64,000 bases of DNA, taken from assembly GCA_023416275.1 (NCBI GenBank), contig JAEZIB010000038.1:1-64000 (forward strand). Reading direction: 5' to 3'. Both the position numbers and the translations under genes were made by a program. A model generated the notes under the pieces. The model had not been told where the DNA came from. It saw only the letters and a list, made by a program, of their open reading frames with translations, and ran no database searches. Shown here in pieces: positions 43,639 through 52,523 of the stretch (the first letter of the stretch is position 1; each line of letters begins with the position of its first letter). The stretch is from Bacillota bacterium (GTDB taxonomy: Bacteria > Bacillota > Clostridia > Acetivibrionales > DSM-1351).

Positions 43639-44550
43639 ATGCATACAGTTTGGAAAGGTTCAATAAGCTTTGGATTGGTAAATATACCTGTTAAAATGTT
43701 TACAGCAACAGAAGACAAGGATGTAAGGTTTAAATATATTCACAAGGAATGTAATACACCCGTTAAATATAAGAAAATGTGTCCTGCCTGTAATAAAGAG
43801 GTGCAGCCTGATGAAATAGTTAAGGGCTATGAATATGAGCCGGGGAAATTTGTCATTCTTACAGAAGAAGATTTTGCTTCTATAGATACAAAAAGTGAAA
43901 AAGCGGTTGAAATATTGGATTTTGTTAAACTAGAAGAAATTGACCCGGTTTATTTTGATAAAACATATTATTTAGCACCACAAGAGACAGGTGGTAAGGC
44001 ATATACGCTGCTTAGGGAAGCACTTAACGGAAAAAACAGAATTGCTGTTGCCAAAATAACTATTAGAGAGCGCGAATCACTGGCCGTTATCAGAGTATAC
44101 AACAATGTTTTAGTTTTGGAAACAATATTTTATCCTGATGAGGTCAGAGATTTCAAGCAAGTTCCTGGCATTCCTGAGAATTTGCAGACTACAAAGGCTG
44201 AATTAGACATGGCTTCACAGTTGATTGAAAATCTCACAGATGTATTCAACCCTGATAAATATGTTGACACATACCGTGAAAAGCTTTTTGAACTAATTAC
44301 AGCAAAGGTTGAAGGTAAGGAGATCTTTGAGAAAAAAGAAGCTCCAAAAGAAAATGTAATAAGCTTAATGGAAGCATTACAGAAAAGTATACAAATGTCA
44401 AAAGGAGCTAAGCAGGAAAATAGCAGTAAGACAGAAAAATCAGAAAAAGCCCAAAAGACTCAAAATAAGAAGAATCCAACTAAAAATGAAGCTGACGATG
44501 AAAAGCCTAAAACAAAAACGAAAAAGGCAAAGGAGACAGTTAAAACATGA
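43639..44550 (+). CDS. ku: Non-homologous end joining protein Ku
   Basis: Homodimeric ring that binds DNA double-strand ends and recruits LigD. The 303-residue product begins MHTVWKGSISFGLVNIPVKM, the Ku beta-barrel core signature. It has CNTPVKYKKMCPACNKEV in the arm region and DVFNPDKYVDTYREKL near 215. The last 50 residues are a Lys-rich extension that could add DNA contacts, as in some bacterial Ku proteins. An in-frame upstream ATG (43534) lies in the leader repeat; ATG 43639 follows GGAGG. It overlaps the ligase gene by four bases (ATGA). Confidence 0.95.
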   Translation: MHTVWKGSISFGLVNIPVKMFTATEDKDVRFKYIHKECNTPVKYKKMCPACNKEVQPDEIVKGYEYEPGKFVILTEEDFASIDTKSEKAVEILDFVKLEEIDPVYFDKTYYLAPQETGGKAYTLLREALNGKNRIAVAKITIRERESLAVIRVYNNVLVLETIFYPDEVRDFKQVPGIPENLQTTKAELDMASQLIENLTDVFNPDKYVDTYREKLFELITAKVEGKEIFEKKEAPKENVISLMEALQKSIQMSKGAKQENSSKTEKSEKAQKTQNKKNPTKNEADDEKPKTKTKKAKETVKT

Positions 44551-45521
44551 ACTGGATAGCTCCAATGGATCCAATTAGTTGTGACACTGTAAAGGAGGGT
44601 TCAGAATATATCCATGAAATAAAATGGGATGGTATTAGGGGATTGGTTTATTTACTAAATGGACAGCTAAATATATATACAAAGAAGGGTAATATAAGAA
44701 CTGCATTTTATCCCGAGCTTGGTGCTATATATGACGAATTTAAAAGCAATGATATCATATTAGACGGTGAGATTATTGTTTTTGATAAAAATGGAATGCC
44801 TTCATTTTATAACAGCTTAGTACGTGAAAGTGTTAAGAGCCAAAAGAACATAAAATACTATCAGAATAATTATCCTATAAATTATATAGTTTTTGATATT
44901 CTTAAGTACAGGGACGAGCTATTGACAAGTTATCCTTTACAACAGAGAAAGCGGCTTCTAGAACAGCTGTTAGGTTCATTGGTAAATAGAAATAACACAA
45001 TTTACTTATCAGAAGTTTATACAGATGGACAAGAATTATTTGAAAAAATGAAGCAAAAAAATATGGAGGGAATTGTTTCAAAGAAACTGAACAGCATGTA
45101 TTTGCAAGGTAAACATCATGATGCTTGGTTCAAAACTAAGTTTACCAAGAAAATGCTTTGCATTATAGGAGGTGTGATTTGGAAGTACGGAGACCCCAAT
45201 TCTCTAGTATTAGGGATTAAAGCAAACGAGGATAAAAAAATAAAATATATTGGAAAAGCTTCTTTAGGGCTAAAGGGATCGGATTTAAAGCTGCTTAAGG
45301 AATACAGAGATAAGCTGATACAGGAGGAGTGCCCATTTTCAGAGAATAGTATAGAAGGTTTGGACACAAAAGAAAATGAGCTTACATGGGTATCTCCTTT
45401 AATTACTTGTTGGATTAGTTATCTTGAGCTATCTAATGATGGTCACCTAAGGCATCCAAAAATTTTAGGATTTTCATCTATGCCTGCGGAAGAAGCTAAT
45501 GGAAAGGTGTTTACAGACTAA
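44547..45521 (+). CDS. ligD: ATP-dependent DNA ligase, LigD ligase-domain type
   Basis: 324 residues, the nucleotidyltransferase plus OB-fold module of LigD. Motif I is EIKWDGIRG (adenylated Lys about 29). Other motifs include ILDGEIIVFDKNGMPSF, FDILKYRD, MEGIVSKKL and WFKTKF. No polymerase or nuclease domain is attached, whereas Mycobacterium and Pseudomonas LigD fuse all three. It starts by ATGA overlap with ku and ends one base into the next ATG, so it belongs to a tight three-gene NHEJ operon. It would seal breaks held by Ku. Confidence 0.93.
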   Translation: MNWIAPMDPISCDTVKEGSEYIHEIKWDGIRGLVYLLNGQLNIYTKKGNIRTAFYPELGAIYDEFKSNDIILDGEIIVFDKNGMPSFYNSLVRESVKSQKNIKYYQNNYPINYIVFDILKYRDELLTSYPLQQRKRLLEQLLGSLVNRNNTIYLSEVYTDGQELFEKMKQKNMEGIVSKKLNSMYLQGKHHDAWFKTKFTKKMLCIIGGVIWKYGDPNSLVLGIKANEDKKIKYIGKASLGLKGSDLKLLKEYRDKLIQEECPFSENSIEGLDTKENELTWVSPLITCWISYLELSNDGHLRHPKILGFSSMPAEEANGKVFTD

Positions 45522-46429
45522 TGGATATAGTGGATATAAAGGTAAAAATCGAAAATAAGGTGATAAACTTAACAAATCCTGAAAAACTACTTTGGCCGGA
45601 GGCTGGTATCACAAAAAAACATTACGTTGAGGCAATGACTATATTAGCACCATTTATGATAAAGTATTCTAAAAACAGGTTATTAACTGCTATAAGATAT
45701 CCTCATGGAATAGGAGGTAAAAGCTTTTTTCAGAAAGAAAAGCCTGATAATACACCGGAATGGGTTAAAACTGTAAAATTTAATGACAAAAACTATATTG
45801 TATTAAATTCTGCTGCAACTATTATCTGGCTGTGTACTCAGGCAGTTTTGGAGTTTCATACAAGCTTTAATATATACAATAATTTAGATCATCCCTCCCA
45901 TTTGGTATTTGATCTTGACCCTGATGACAATCAGGACTTTAGAGATGTTGCAGAAATAGCTTTGAGTATATATGAAACACTTGAATCCTTAGGTGTAAAG
46001 GGGTTTGTAAAAACGTCAGGAGCTTCAGGTCTTCAAATATATATACCAACAGCATCAAAATATGACTACGATACTGCAAGAAAATTAAATGAGTTTTTTG
46101 CGCAGTATTTTGTTCAAAAGCTAAACAAAAAATTGACCATTGAGAGGTTGAAGAAGAACAGAGAAGGTAAAACATATTTTGATTATCTGCAAATGTGGTA
46201 TGGGAAAACAATAATAGCTCCATATTCACCAAGGGCTGTAATGAGCGCTGCTGTATCAACACCTTTGGAATGGGAAGAACTGAATTGGGCTCGTCCGGAA
46301 TTGTTTACGCTAAACAATATAGCTGCTCGGCTTGAACAAAAAGGTGATTTATTTGAGGCAAGCCTTCAGTGTGAAAATAATGAGCAATTAGATGCAATTT
46401 TAAAAAAGCTCAATGCAACTAACCATTGA
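45521..46429 (+). CDS. LigD polymerase-domain protein (PrimPol family)
   Basis: 302 residues of archaeo-eukaryotic primase fold as in the LigD POL domain. Markers: NPEKLLWPEAGITKKHYVE (about 19-37), HLVFDLDPDD (catalytic DxD about 130), KTSGASGLQIYIP and the later acidic region near SLRTIERLKKNR-like KKLTIERLKKNREG. It adds ribonucleotides or fills gaps during end joining. It overlaps the ligase stop (TAATG). The phosphoesterase domain of classical LigD is not encoded in the operon. Confidence 0.93.
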   Translation: MDIVDIKVKIENKVINLTNPEKLLWPEAGITKKHYVEAMTILAPFMIKYSKNRLLTAIRYPHGIGGKSFFQKEKPDNTPEWVKTVKFNDKNYIVLNSAATIIWLCTQAVLEFHTSFNIYNNLDHPSHLVFDLDPDDNQDFRDVAEIALSIYETLESLGVKGFVKTSGASGLQIYIPTASKYDYDTARKLNEFFAQYFVQKLNKKLTIERLKKNREGKTYFDYLQMWYGKTIIAPYSPRAVMSAAVSTPLEWEELNWARPELFTLNNIAARLEQKGDLFEASLQCENNEQLDAILKKLNATNH

Positions 46430-46646
46430 TAGATTTGAACACCCATAGACTAAGTTAATTTTAAGAGGCTGAATAGTTACAATTGAGGTCGAGTTTTCTT
46501 GATTTATTCCCTAAATAGTTGTTATATTCTTTAAATTTGTATACAATGAAAATAATGCAGTTTTTGATAGGAAAATAATCCATCATAATATGTAGAGTTA
46601 GTTAATTATTAGGCTGCAAAAGGAAATTGTAAATGGAGGGGATAAA

Positions 46647-47669
46647 ATGAGAGTGTTGGTAACTGGAGGAGCAGGTTATATAGGAAGCCACACCTGTGTT
46701 GAATTAGTGTCTGCAGGCCATGATGTGATAATTGTTGATAATTTATGTAACAGCAAGGAAATGGTACTAGATAGAATACAGAAAATTACTGGCAATGATA
46801 TAGGATTTTATAAAATAGATATTACAGACAGAGATGAATTGGAAAAGATATTTATCAATGAAAAAATAGATGTTGTAATTCACTTTGCAGGATTAAAGGC
46901 TGTAGGTGAATCAGTAGCTATACCGCTTAAATATTATTACAACAATTTGACAAGTACGTTTATACTATGTGAGTTAATGCAGAAATATGGAGTAAAAAAC
47001 TTGGTGTTTAGCTCATCTGCAACTGTTTATGGTAATCCGATAAGTGTTCCCATTTCTGAAGAATTCTCGCTTTCATGTACAAATCCTTATGGCAGAACAA
47101 AGCTTATGATAGAAGATATCCTAAGAGATTTATATATAGCAGATAATACATGGAATATAGCAATATTACGATACTTTAATCCTATTGGTGCACATATCAG
47201 TGGGACTATAGGAGAGGATCCCAATGGTATTCCTAACAATTTGGTTCCATACATTACTCAGGTTGCGGTTGGCAAACTCGAGGTGCTTAGTGTGTATGGA
47301 AATGATTATGATACTATTGACGGCACAGGAGTAAGAGATTATATTCATGTAGTGGATTTGGCAAAAGGACATTTAAAAGCTCTTGATAAGTTGGCAGCAG
47401 AGCACATAGGGGTTAGGGAGTATAACTTGGGCACTGGCAGTGGGTACAGTGTACTTCAGATGGTTAAGGCTTTCGAAAAGGCATGCGGCAAGGAAATTCC
47501 ATATAAAATAGTAGCTAGAAGACCGGGAGATATTGCAGCTTGCTATTCAAAAACTGATAGGGCAAAAAATGAGTTGGGCTGGGAAGCCGAAAAAGGTCTT
47601 GATGAAATGTGCAAAGATTCATGGAGATGGCAGTCATTAAACCCTGATGGTTATATTGTACAAACATAG
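46647..47669 (+). CDS. galE: UDP-glucose 4-epimerase
   Basis: Interconverts UDP-glucose and UDP-galactose for surface polysaccharides and galactose use. The 340-residue short-chain dehydrogenase-type protein has GGAGYIGSHTCVEL (NAD site), SSSATVYG (Ser), NPYGRTK (catalytic Tyr-x3-Lys about 150), RYFNPIGAH and DGTGVRDYIHVVDLA. The ribosome site is TGGAGGGG. The last codons and the stop fall inside the first bases of a family L repeat (TTGTACAAACATAG), so the extreme C-terminus (VQT) is encoded by the repeat. Confidence 0.96.
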   Translation: MRVLVTGGAGYIGSHTCVELVSAGHDVIIVDNLCNSKEMVLDRIQKITGNDIGFYKIDITDRDELEKIFINEKIDVVIHFAGLKAVGESVAIPLKYYYNNLTSTFILCELMQKYGVKNLVFSSSATVYGNPISVPISEEFSLSCTNPYGRTKLMIEDILRDLYIADNTWNIAILRYFNPIGAHISGTIGEDPNGIPNNLVPYITQVAVGKLEVLSVYGNDYDTIDGTGVRDYIHVVDLAKGHLKALDKLAAEHIGVREYNLGTGSGYSVLQMVKAFEKACGKEIPYKIVARRPGDIAACYSKTDRAKNELGWEAEKGLDEMCKDSWRWQSLNPDGYIVQT

Positions 47670-47777
47670 CGCTTTTTCGAGTTTCTATGGGCGAATATAT
47701 CTTTCAAAATGGAGGAGAACTCTCTCCGCTAAAGTCTTAACAAAATTTACCTGTCTAAATGGGGCGTTGGAGGTTAT
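47655..47777 (+). promoter_or_regulatory. Family L leader cassette, upstream unit of a tandem pair
   Basis: Starts in the galE stop region with TTGTACAAACATAGCGCTTT and ends GGGGCGTTGGAGGTTA at the join to the next unit. Its GGAGGTTA has no start codon behind it, which shows that the Shine-Dalgarno belongs to the repeat itself. Confidence 0.65.
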
Positions 47778-47779
47778 TA

Positions 47780-47943
47780 GCTCGAAAACAAAGTTTGTAC
47801 GAACATAGTGCTTTTTCGAGCAGGGAAAACCCGCAAGCGGCTTTTCCACACTCTATAAGTGAATATATCTTAAAAAATGGTGGAGAAATATCTTCACAGA
47901 AGTCTAGAAAAATTTTTGTGCCCTTATTGGGTGTTGGAGGTTA
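47780..47943 (+). promoter_or_regulatory. Family L leader cassette before the nucleotidyltransferase gene
   Basis: GCTCGAAAA (47780-47788) pairs with TTTTCGAGC (47813-47821) around a TTTGTACGAAC core. A variable middle contains GGGAAAACCCGCAAGCGGC. The 3' hairpin CCCTTATTGGG is followed by TGTTGGAGGTTA and the start codon. Confidence 0.75.
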
Positions 47944-47946
47944 ATG

Positions 47947-48870
47947 ATGAGTAACAAAACTACTTTAGTAATAATGGCTGCTGGTATGGGCAGCAGATAT
48001 GGAGGATTAAAGCAAATAGATCCTGTTGGGCCAAATGGTGAGATTATTATGGAATATTCCATATATGATGCCGTAAAAGCGGGTTTTAGTAAAATTGTAT
48101 TTATTATAAAAGAAGAGATAGAGGATACTTTCAGAGATGTAATAGGAAGAAAGATTGAAGGCTTAATTGATGTGGAATATGTTTATCAGAAGCTGGATAA
48201 TATGCCCCAGGGCTTTAGTGTGCCAGAGGGAAGGATGAAACCTTGGGGAACAGGACATGCAGTGCTATGTGCAAAAAATGCCGTAAAAACACCATTTGCT
48301 GTTATTAACGCCGATGATTTTTATGGTGCAAATACATACAAGCTCCTTAATGATTTTTTATCTTCAAATAGCGATTCAGAAGATAAATACAAATATTGTA
48401 TGGTTGGTTTTGTAATAGAGAACACACTAACTGAAAATGGGCACGTTGCCAGAGGGGTATGTAATGTTAATGCTGCAGGAAACCTTATAAGTATACATGA
48501 AAGAACCAAAATTATGAAATTTGTAGATGAAACTAAGTATACTGAGGACGATCAAAATTGGGTTATTATACCTGAGAAAAGTATTGTATCAATGAATACA
48601 TGGGGCTTTAACCAAAGTATTTTTAACGAGTTGGAGGAAGGATTCCCAACATTCTTAAAAAATAGCAAGGATAATCTATTAAAAGCTGAATATTTTCTGC
48701 CTACAGTAGTTGATAATTTGATTAAAGCTGAAAAGGCAGATGTTAAGGTGCTTTCAACTACTGATAAGTGGTACGGTGTCACATATCAGGAAGATAAGCC
48801 AACAGTTAAGAAATCTATTGGAGATATGGTTTTGTGCGGAAAATACCCTAAGTTTCTATGGGAAAAATAA
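47947..48870 (+). CDS. Sugar nucleotidyltransferase-like protein
   Basis: About 307 residues. The GT-A-type nucleotidyltransferase motif LVIMAAGMGSRYGGLKQIDP lies at the N-terminus. GHAVLCAKNAV and the metal site NADDFYGAN (about 118) follow. It is typical of the UTP/NTP:sugar-1-phosphate transferase-like family found near galE; the sugar is unknown. Two adjacent ATG codons exist (47944 and 47947); the second has the better distance from GGAGG. It follows galE with two family L cassettes between, so it may be read with galE. Confidence 0.85.
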   Translation: MSNKTTLVIMAAGMGSRYGGLKQIDPVGPNGEIIMEYSIYDAVKAGFSKIVFIIKEEIEDTFRDVIGRKIEGLIDVEYVYQKLDNMPQGFSVPEGRMKPWGTGHAVLCAKNAVKTPFAVINADDFYGANTYKLLNDFLSSNSDSEDKYKYCMVGFVIENTLTENGHVARGVCNVNAAGNLISIHERTKIMKFVDETKYTEDDQNWVIIPEKSIVSMNTWGFNQSIFNELEEGFPTFLKNSKDNLLKAEYFLPTVVDNLIKAEKADVKVLSTTDKWYGVTYQEDKPTVKKSIGDMVLCGKYPKFLWEK

Positions 48871-49037
48871 CTTTACAAAAATGCATTTATTTTTCATCTT
48901 GTAAAACAGTGATATATGTAATATAATGTAAAATATATAAGTTATTTTACGACTTATGCCATATATTTAGACTCTATAAACGGTTACTACTGTTTGTAGA
49001 AAGCTAGTATAAAATACCTATGAAGTGAGGGAGATAA

Positions 49038-49301
49038 ATGTATAATGACAGAACCTTAACTTGTAAAGAATGTGGAGAGGAATTTATTTTTTCTGCTGGT
49101 GAGCAAGAGTTTTTTGCTGACAAGGGCTTTCAAAATGTACCTGTACGGTGTAAAGTTTGTAGAAGTAAAAGGGATACTTCAACTAAGAAAGAATTTTACG
49201 AGGCTGTTTGCGCTGAATGTGGACAGACTACAAAAGTTCCTTTTAAACCACATTTAGATAAACCAGTATATTGTAGTAACTGTTTTTCAAATAGAAAGTA
49301 A
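49038..49301 (+). CDS. Small double zinc-ribbon protein
   Basis: 87 residues with two treble CxxC ribbons. The first is LTCKECGEEFIFSAGEQEFF with CKVCRSKR (residues 9-45); the second is CAECGQTTKVPFKP with CSNCFSNR (58-85). The first half matches the CxxC-GEQ-F zinc-ribbon group often seen as 'zinc-ribbon domain containing protein'; roles are unknown, possibly RNA or ribosome related. The ribosome site is GAGGGAGAT. It lies before the structured RNA and hpf. Confidence 0.85.
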   Translation: MYNDRTLTCKECGEEFIFSAGEQEFFADKGFQNVPVRCKVCRSKRDTSTKKEFYEAVCAECGQTTKVPFKPHLDKPVYCSNCFSNRK

Positions 49302-49335
49302 TACATATTTCTGTATATAATTATTAATAATATAG

Positions 49336-49492
49336 GTGGGCTGACTAAAGTCAATTACAGTTTCAAGCCTGAAAAGCGATAGAATATAGTTTTTCTAACG
49401 TATAGGAATTTATATATTTTTAAGTTTATCGTAGGGTTTGGCATTTAGTAAATGACTCAAACGAGTATTTTTGTACTTAGTTTAATTCAGCC
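49336..49492 (+). ncRNA. Candidate structured RNA upstream of hpf (raiA-motif-like)
   Basis: About 157 bases closed by GGCTGA/TCAGCC (plus CTAA/TTAG) and followed by TTCTTTTTTTATTTTT, so it ends like an intrinsic terminator. An inner GCGATA/TATCGT stem is visible. It also holds AGTCAATTAC/GTAAATGACT (49349 and 49448), resembling the ends of family B. The raiA RNA motif is known in Firmicutes upstream of hpf/raiA genes and has about this size. Identity is inferred from position; I cannot align it to the motif. Confidence 0.45.
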
Positions 49493-49532
49493 TTCTTTTT
49501 TTATTTTTACACAATTTGTTCAGTTAAGTATG

Positions 49533-49594
49533 TTATCCACAGTTTTAATTCCTTAAAAGATTAGTTATTAACAAGGTTATTCACATTATCCACA
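49533..49594 (+). promoter_or_regulatory. Cluster of three DnaA boxes
   Basis: TTATCCACA at 49533-49541 and 49586-49594 are perfect DnaA boxes. TTATTCACA at 49577-49585 differs by one base and abuts the third box. All are in the same orientation within 62 bases of AT-rich DNA. They lie between the structured RNA and hpf. They may titrate DnaA or let DnaA control hpf. No dnaA or dnaN is present, so an origin is unlikely. Confidence 0.75.
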
Positions 49595-49822
49595 GGATAA
49601 ATATACACAAAACAGATGTTTTGTTGAATAAATGTGCAAAACATTGTAAAGCAATGTTTTAAAGCTAGCAATGGTGGTATATAAAAGAAATACAAAATTA
49701 GATTTATATTTATAGAAGGAATTTATTAATGCCATGTAGAAATATAGACTCATAACAAGTACCAATATTTGAATGGCTAAATTATTTCTTTCACACGAAA
49801 ATATGGAGAGGGGCTGTTACTT

Positions 49823-50353
49823 ATGAAAACTATAATTAATGGAAAAAACATTGAGATTACTGAAGGACTTAGAGAAAGAGTAACAAAAAAGATTTCAAAG
49901 TTAAATAGATTTTTTGATAAAGAGGCTGAAGCACATGTAACCTTGGCGGTTCAAAAACTAAGACAGACAGCTGAAATAACTATTTCTTATAGTGGTATTG
50001 TTTTGAGGGCTGAAGAATCAAATGAAGATATGTATGTTTCAATTGATAAGGCAGTTGACTTAATAGAAAGACAAATCAGAAAGAATAAAACAAGACTTGA
50101 AAAAAGACTTTACGAGAATGATTTTAGAGTTGAGAACTTTACATTTACAGAAGAGATACCTGAAGAGAAAGAATTTAAAATAGTTAGATCAAAGAGATTT
50201 GCAATCAAGCCTATGGACGTAGAAGAAGCTATTCTTCAAATGAATTTACTAGGACACGAATTCTTTATGTTCTTTAATGCAGATACTAACCATAGCAACG
50301 TAGTTTACAAAAGAAAAGACGGAAACTATGGTTTGATTGAACCAGAATTTTAA
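49823..50353 (+). CDS. hpf: Long-form ribosome hibernation promoting factor
   Basis: Dimerises 70S ribosomes into inactive 100S particles in stationary phase. The 176-residue protein has the N-terminal S30AE/RaiA domain (1-100, MKTIINGKNIEITEGLRERV) and, after a linker, the C-terminal dimerisation domain (about 118-176, VRSKRFAIKPMDVEEAILQM, LGHEFFMFFNA). It is therefore the long form. The ribosome site is GGAGAGGGG. The 520-base gap upstream holds the structured RNA and DnaA boxes, which suggests growth-phase regulation. A strong terminator follows. Confidence 0.96.
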   Translation: MKTIINGKNIEITEGLRERVTKKISKLNRFFDKEAEAHVTLAVQKLRQTAEITISYSGIVLRAEESNEDMYVSIDKAVDLIERQIRKNKTRLEKRLYENDFRVENFTFTEEIPEEKEFKIVRSKRFAIKPMDVEEAILQMNLLGHEFFMFFNADTNHSNVVYKRKDGNYGLIEPEF

Positions 50354-50375
50354 GTAGAGTTAAAATAATAATTAC

Positions 50376-50422
50376 AAAAGGGTGTCTTGGCAGAATATAT
50401 TTTTGCTAGGATACCTTTTTTT
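50376..50422 (+). terminator. Rho-independent terminator after hpf
   Basis: AAAGGGTGTCTTGGCA pairs with TGCTAGGATACCTTT (one bulge and G-U pairs), followed by TTTTTT; 23 bases past the stop. Confidence 0.85.
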
Positions 50423-50558
50423 ACAGTAGTTATCATTTTACATTTTCTGCTCAAAGTAATATAATACAAAAAGTAATGCTTCTATGTAGGTAGAAGGATT
50501 AGCATCCTAAAGCCTAAAGCCTATCAACACTGTTACATGTTACAAGGAGATTTGAGAT

Positions 50559-52451
50559 ATGTATGTAAAAACTTCTTATGGTATTTCAGTTGCTAAAAGG
50601 AGAAGTATAAATCGAGGGAATGATTTTTGGGGTTATTTACTTCAGGAGTGGTTACTTTTTCTGACTCTTGGAATACTCATTATAAAATCAATTGTTTTGA
50701 TGGGATTTGTATATAGTCAGGATCAATCTGTTATAGATATGTCTAAAGGTATAAAAAATATACAGTACATTTCAATTTGCATTGCACCTTTAGTGACTTT
50801 AGTAGCATTTAACTTCTTGGCAAAAAATAAAGGGAGATTGTGGTTTCTCTTAATTCTAAACTTTTTATGTTCCACTATATTTCTGTTTGATGCAGTTTAT
50901 TTACGATCGGGTGGGAATTTTTTATCGCTTCAGTTGCTAAGGCAAACTGGAAATTTAGATAATCTATGGGGAAGCATATTTGCCTTGTTTAGATCGTGCG
51001 ATATAGTATTCTTATTTGATATCCCTATAATAGCAATTCTTTTAATAATAACAAGAAAACTTTATTATTCATCTCCGCTATTTACTGCTTTAAAACCCCG
51101 CATAATAGCATTTTTTACTATGTTTATTTTATCAATAGCTGTAATGGTAACTAGATATATTGCAATAAATGTTTATGGTAATGACAAAAATGATTATATT
51201 TTTTATACCTTTTGGAATCCTGGACAAACAATTTGTAATAATTCTCCGATAGCATATCATTTTTTGGACTTTTATACATTTTTATCAGATTTTAAACCAT
51301 ACAATATATCCAAAGATGAAAGAGCAGATATTCAGGCTTGGATTGATTCAAAGAACGAAAACCTTCCTGACAATTCCTATAAGGGTATTTATAAAAACAA
51401 GAATCTTTTGGTAATACATGTTGAGTCCCTTGAGAATTTTGTTATCGGTCAGTCAGTGGACGGACAGGAGATTACACCGACACTGAACAAGCTGCTTGAA
51501 AACAGTATTTATTTTGATAATTATTATTCACAGGTAAATGAAGGAACCAGCTCAGATGCCGATTTAATGACTAACACTTCTGTTTTTCCTGTGAGAAAGG
51601 GAAGCACATTTTTCAGATTTCCATATACAACCTACAATTCTATGCCAAAAATACTTGAAAGCCAAGGCTATTCCACAATGGCAATTCATCCTGATAATGG
51701 CGAATATTGGAATTGGATGGAAGCGTTAGATAACATGGGCTTTCAACAGTGTATTGATGCAAAGAGCTTTATAATGGATGAAGTTATTTTTCTAGGATTA
51801 AGTGACGGGTCTTTTTTCAGGCAAGTAAAGGATACTATAATAACCCAAAAAACACCTTTTTATAATTTTATGGTTACACTTACAAGTCATTCTCCTTTTA
51901 ATATGCCAGAGAGACACAAGCAGCTAAAATTAGCTCCTTCAATTGCAAACACAACTTTGGGAGGATATTTTCAAAGTATTAATTACACTGATAGAAGCTT
52001 AGGAACATTTATTGATGAATTAGATAAATCTGGTACACTTGATAACACCGTACTTGTTATTGCAGGAGACCATGATTCTGTTCATAGATATTTTAGTGAT
52101 GAAATACGTTCAATTAAGCCTTCACAAAATTGGTGGCTGGAAAATGACAGTAGAATCCCACTAATAATTTATCAGAAGGGTCAGGCAGCTCAGGTAATAC
52201 ATACAACAGGTGGACAGATTGATTTAATGCCAACAATTTTATATTTATTTGGTACAGATAAGAGCCAATATGAGTCAACGACATTTGGAAGGAATCTAAT
52301 GAACACTAATAAAGATTATGCTGTATTAGCAAATGGAGAAGTTAAAGGAAATGTAACAGAGGACCAAAAAGCAGAGCTTGTAAAAAGCTTGGAATACGCG
52401 GATAAGGCAATAAGAGTAAATTTCTTTAAAACAGAAAGCTCAACTAAGTGA
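50559..52451 (+). CDS. LTA synthase-like membrane sulfatase-fold protein
   Basis: 630 residues. Five membrane helices lie in 1-225 and an extracellular sulfatase/phosphatase-fold domain in about 265-590. The nucleophile Thr is in YYSQVNEGTSSDADL (about 330). Metal residues are in VIHVESLENF (Glu about 290) and VIAGDHDSV (about 508), with HPDNGEYWNW between. Lipoteichoic-acid synthases transfer glycerol phosphate from phosphatidylglycerol; relatives also act on other phospholipid-derived groups, so the donor is not certain. The ribosome site is AAGGAG. It stands 72 bases before the AroK-like gene. Confidence 0.9.
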   Translation: MYVKTSYGISVAKRRSINRGNDFWGYLLQEWLLFLTLGILIIKSIVLMGFVYSQDQSVIDMSKGIKNIQYISICIAPLVTLVAFNFLAKNKGRLWFLLILNFLCSTIFLFDAVYLRSGGNFLSLQLLRQTGNLDNLWGSIFALFRSCDIVFLFDIPIIAILLIITRKLYYSSPLFTALKPRIIAFFTMFILSIAVMVTRYIAINVYGNDKNDYIFYTFWNPGQTICNNSPIAYHFLDFYTFLSDFKPYNISKDERADIQAWIDSKNENLPDNSYKGIYKNKNLLVIHVESLENFVIGQSVDGQEITPTLNKLLENSIYFDNYYSQVNEGTSSDADLMTNTSVFPVRKGSTFFRFPYTTYNSMPKILESQGYSTMAIHPDNGEYWNWMEALDNMGFQQCIDAKSFIMDEVIFLGLSDGSFFRQVKDTIITQKTPFYNFMVTLTSHSPFNMPERHKQLKLAPSIANTTLGGYFQSINYTDRSLGTFIDELDKSGTLDNTVLVIAGDHDSVHRYFSDEIRSIKPSQNWWLENDSRIPLIIYQKGQAAQVIHTTGGQIDLMPTILYLFGTDKSQYESTTFGRNLMNTNKDYAVLANGEVKGNVTEDQKAELVKSLEYADKAIRVNFFKTESSTK

Positions 52452-52523
52452 AAACTAGAATTTTGTTTAATTTATAAGGTATAGCTGTAAAACAGTTACA
52501 GCCCAATTTGGGAGGTGTTTATT

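Noticed and set aside
49500..49620. Chromosomal origin of replication
   Set aside because: DnaA boxes are present but no dnaA, dnaN or rpmH, and the neighbours are unrelated to replication.
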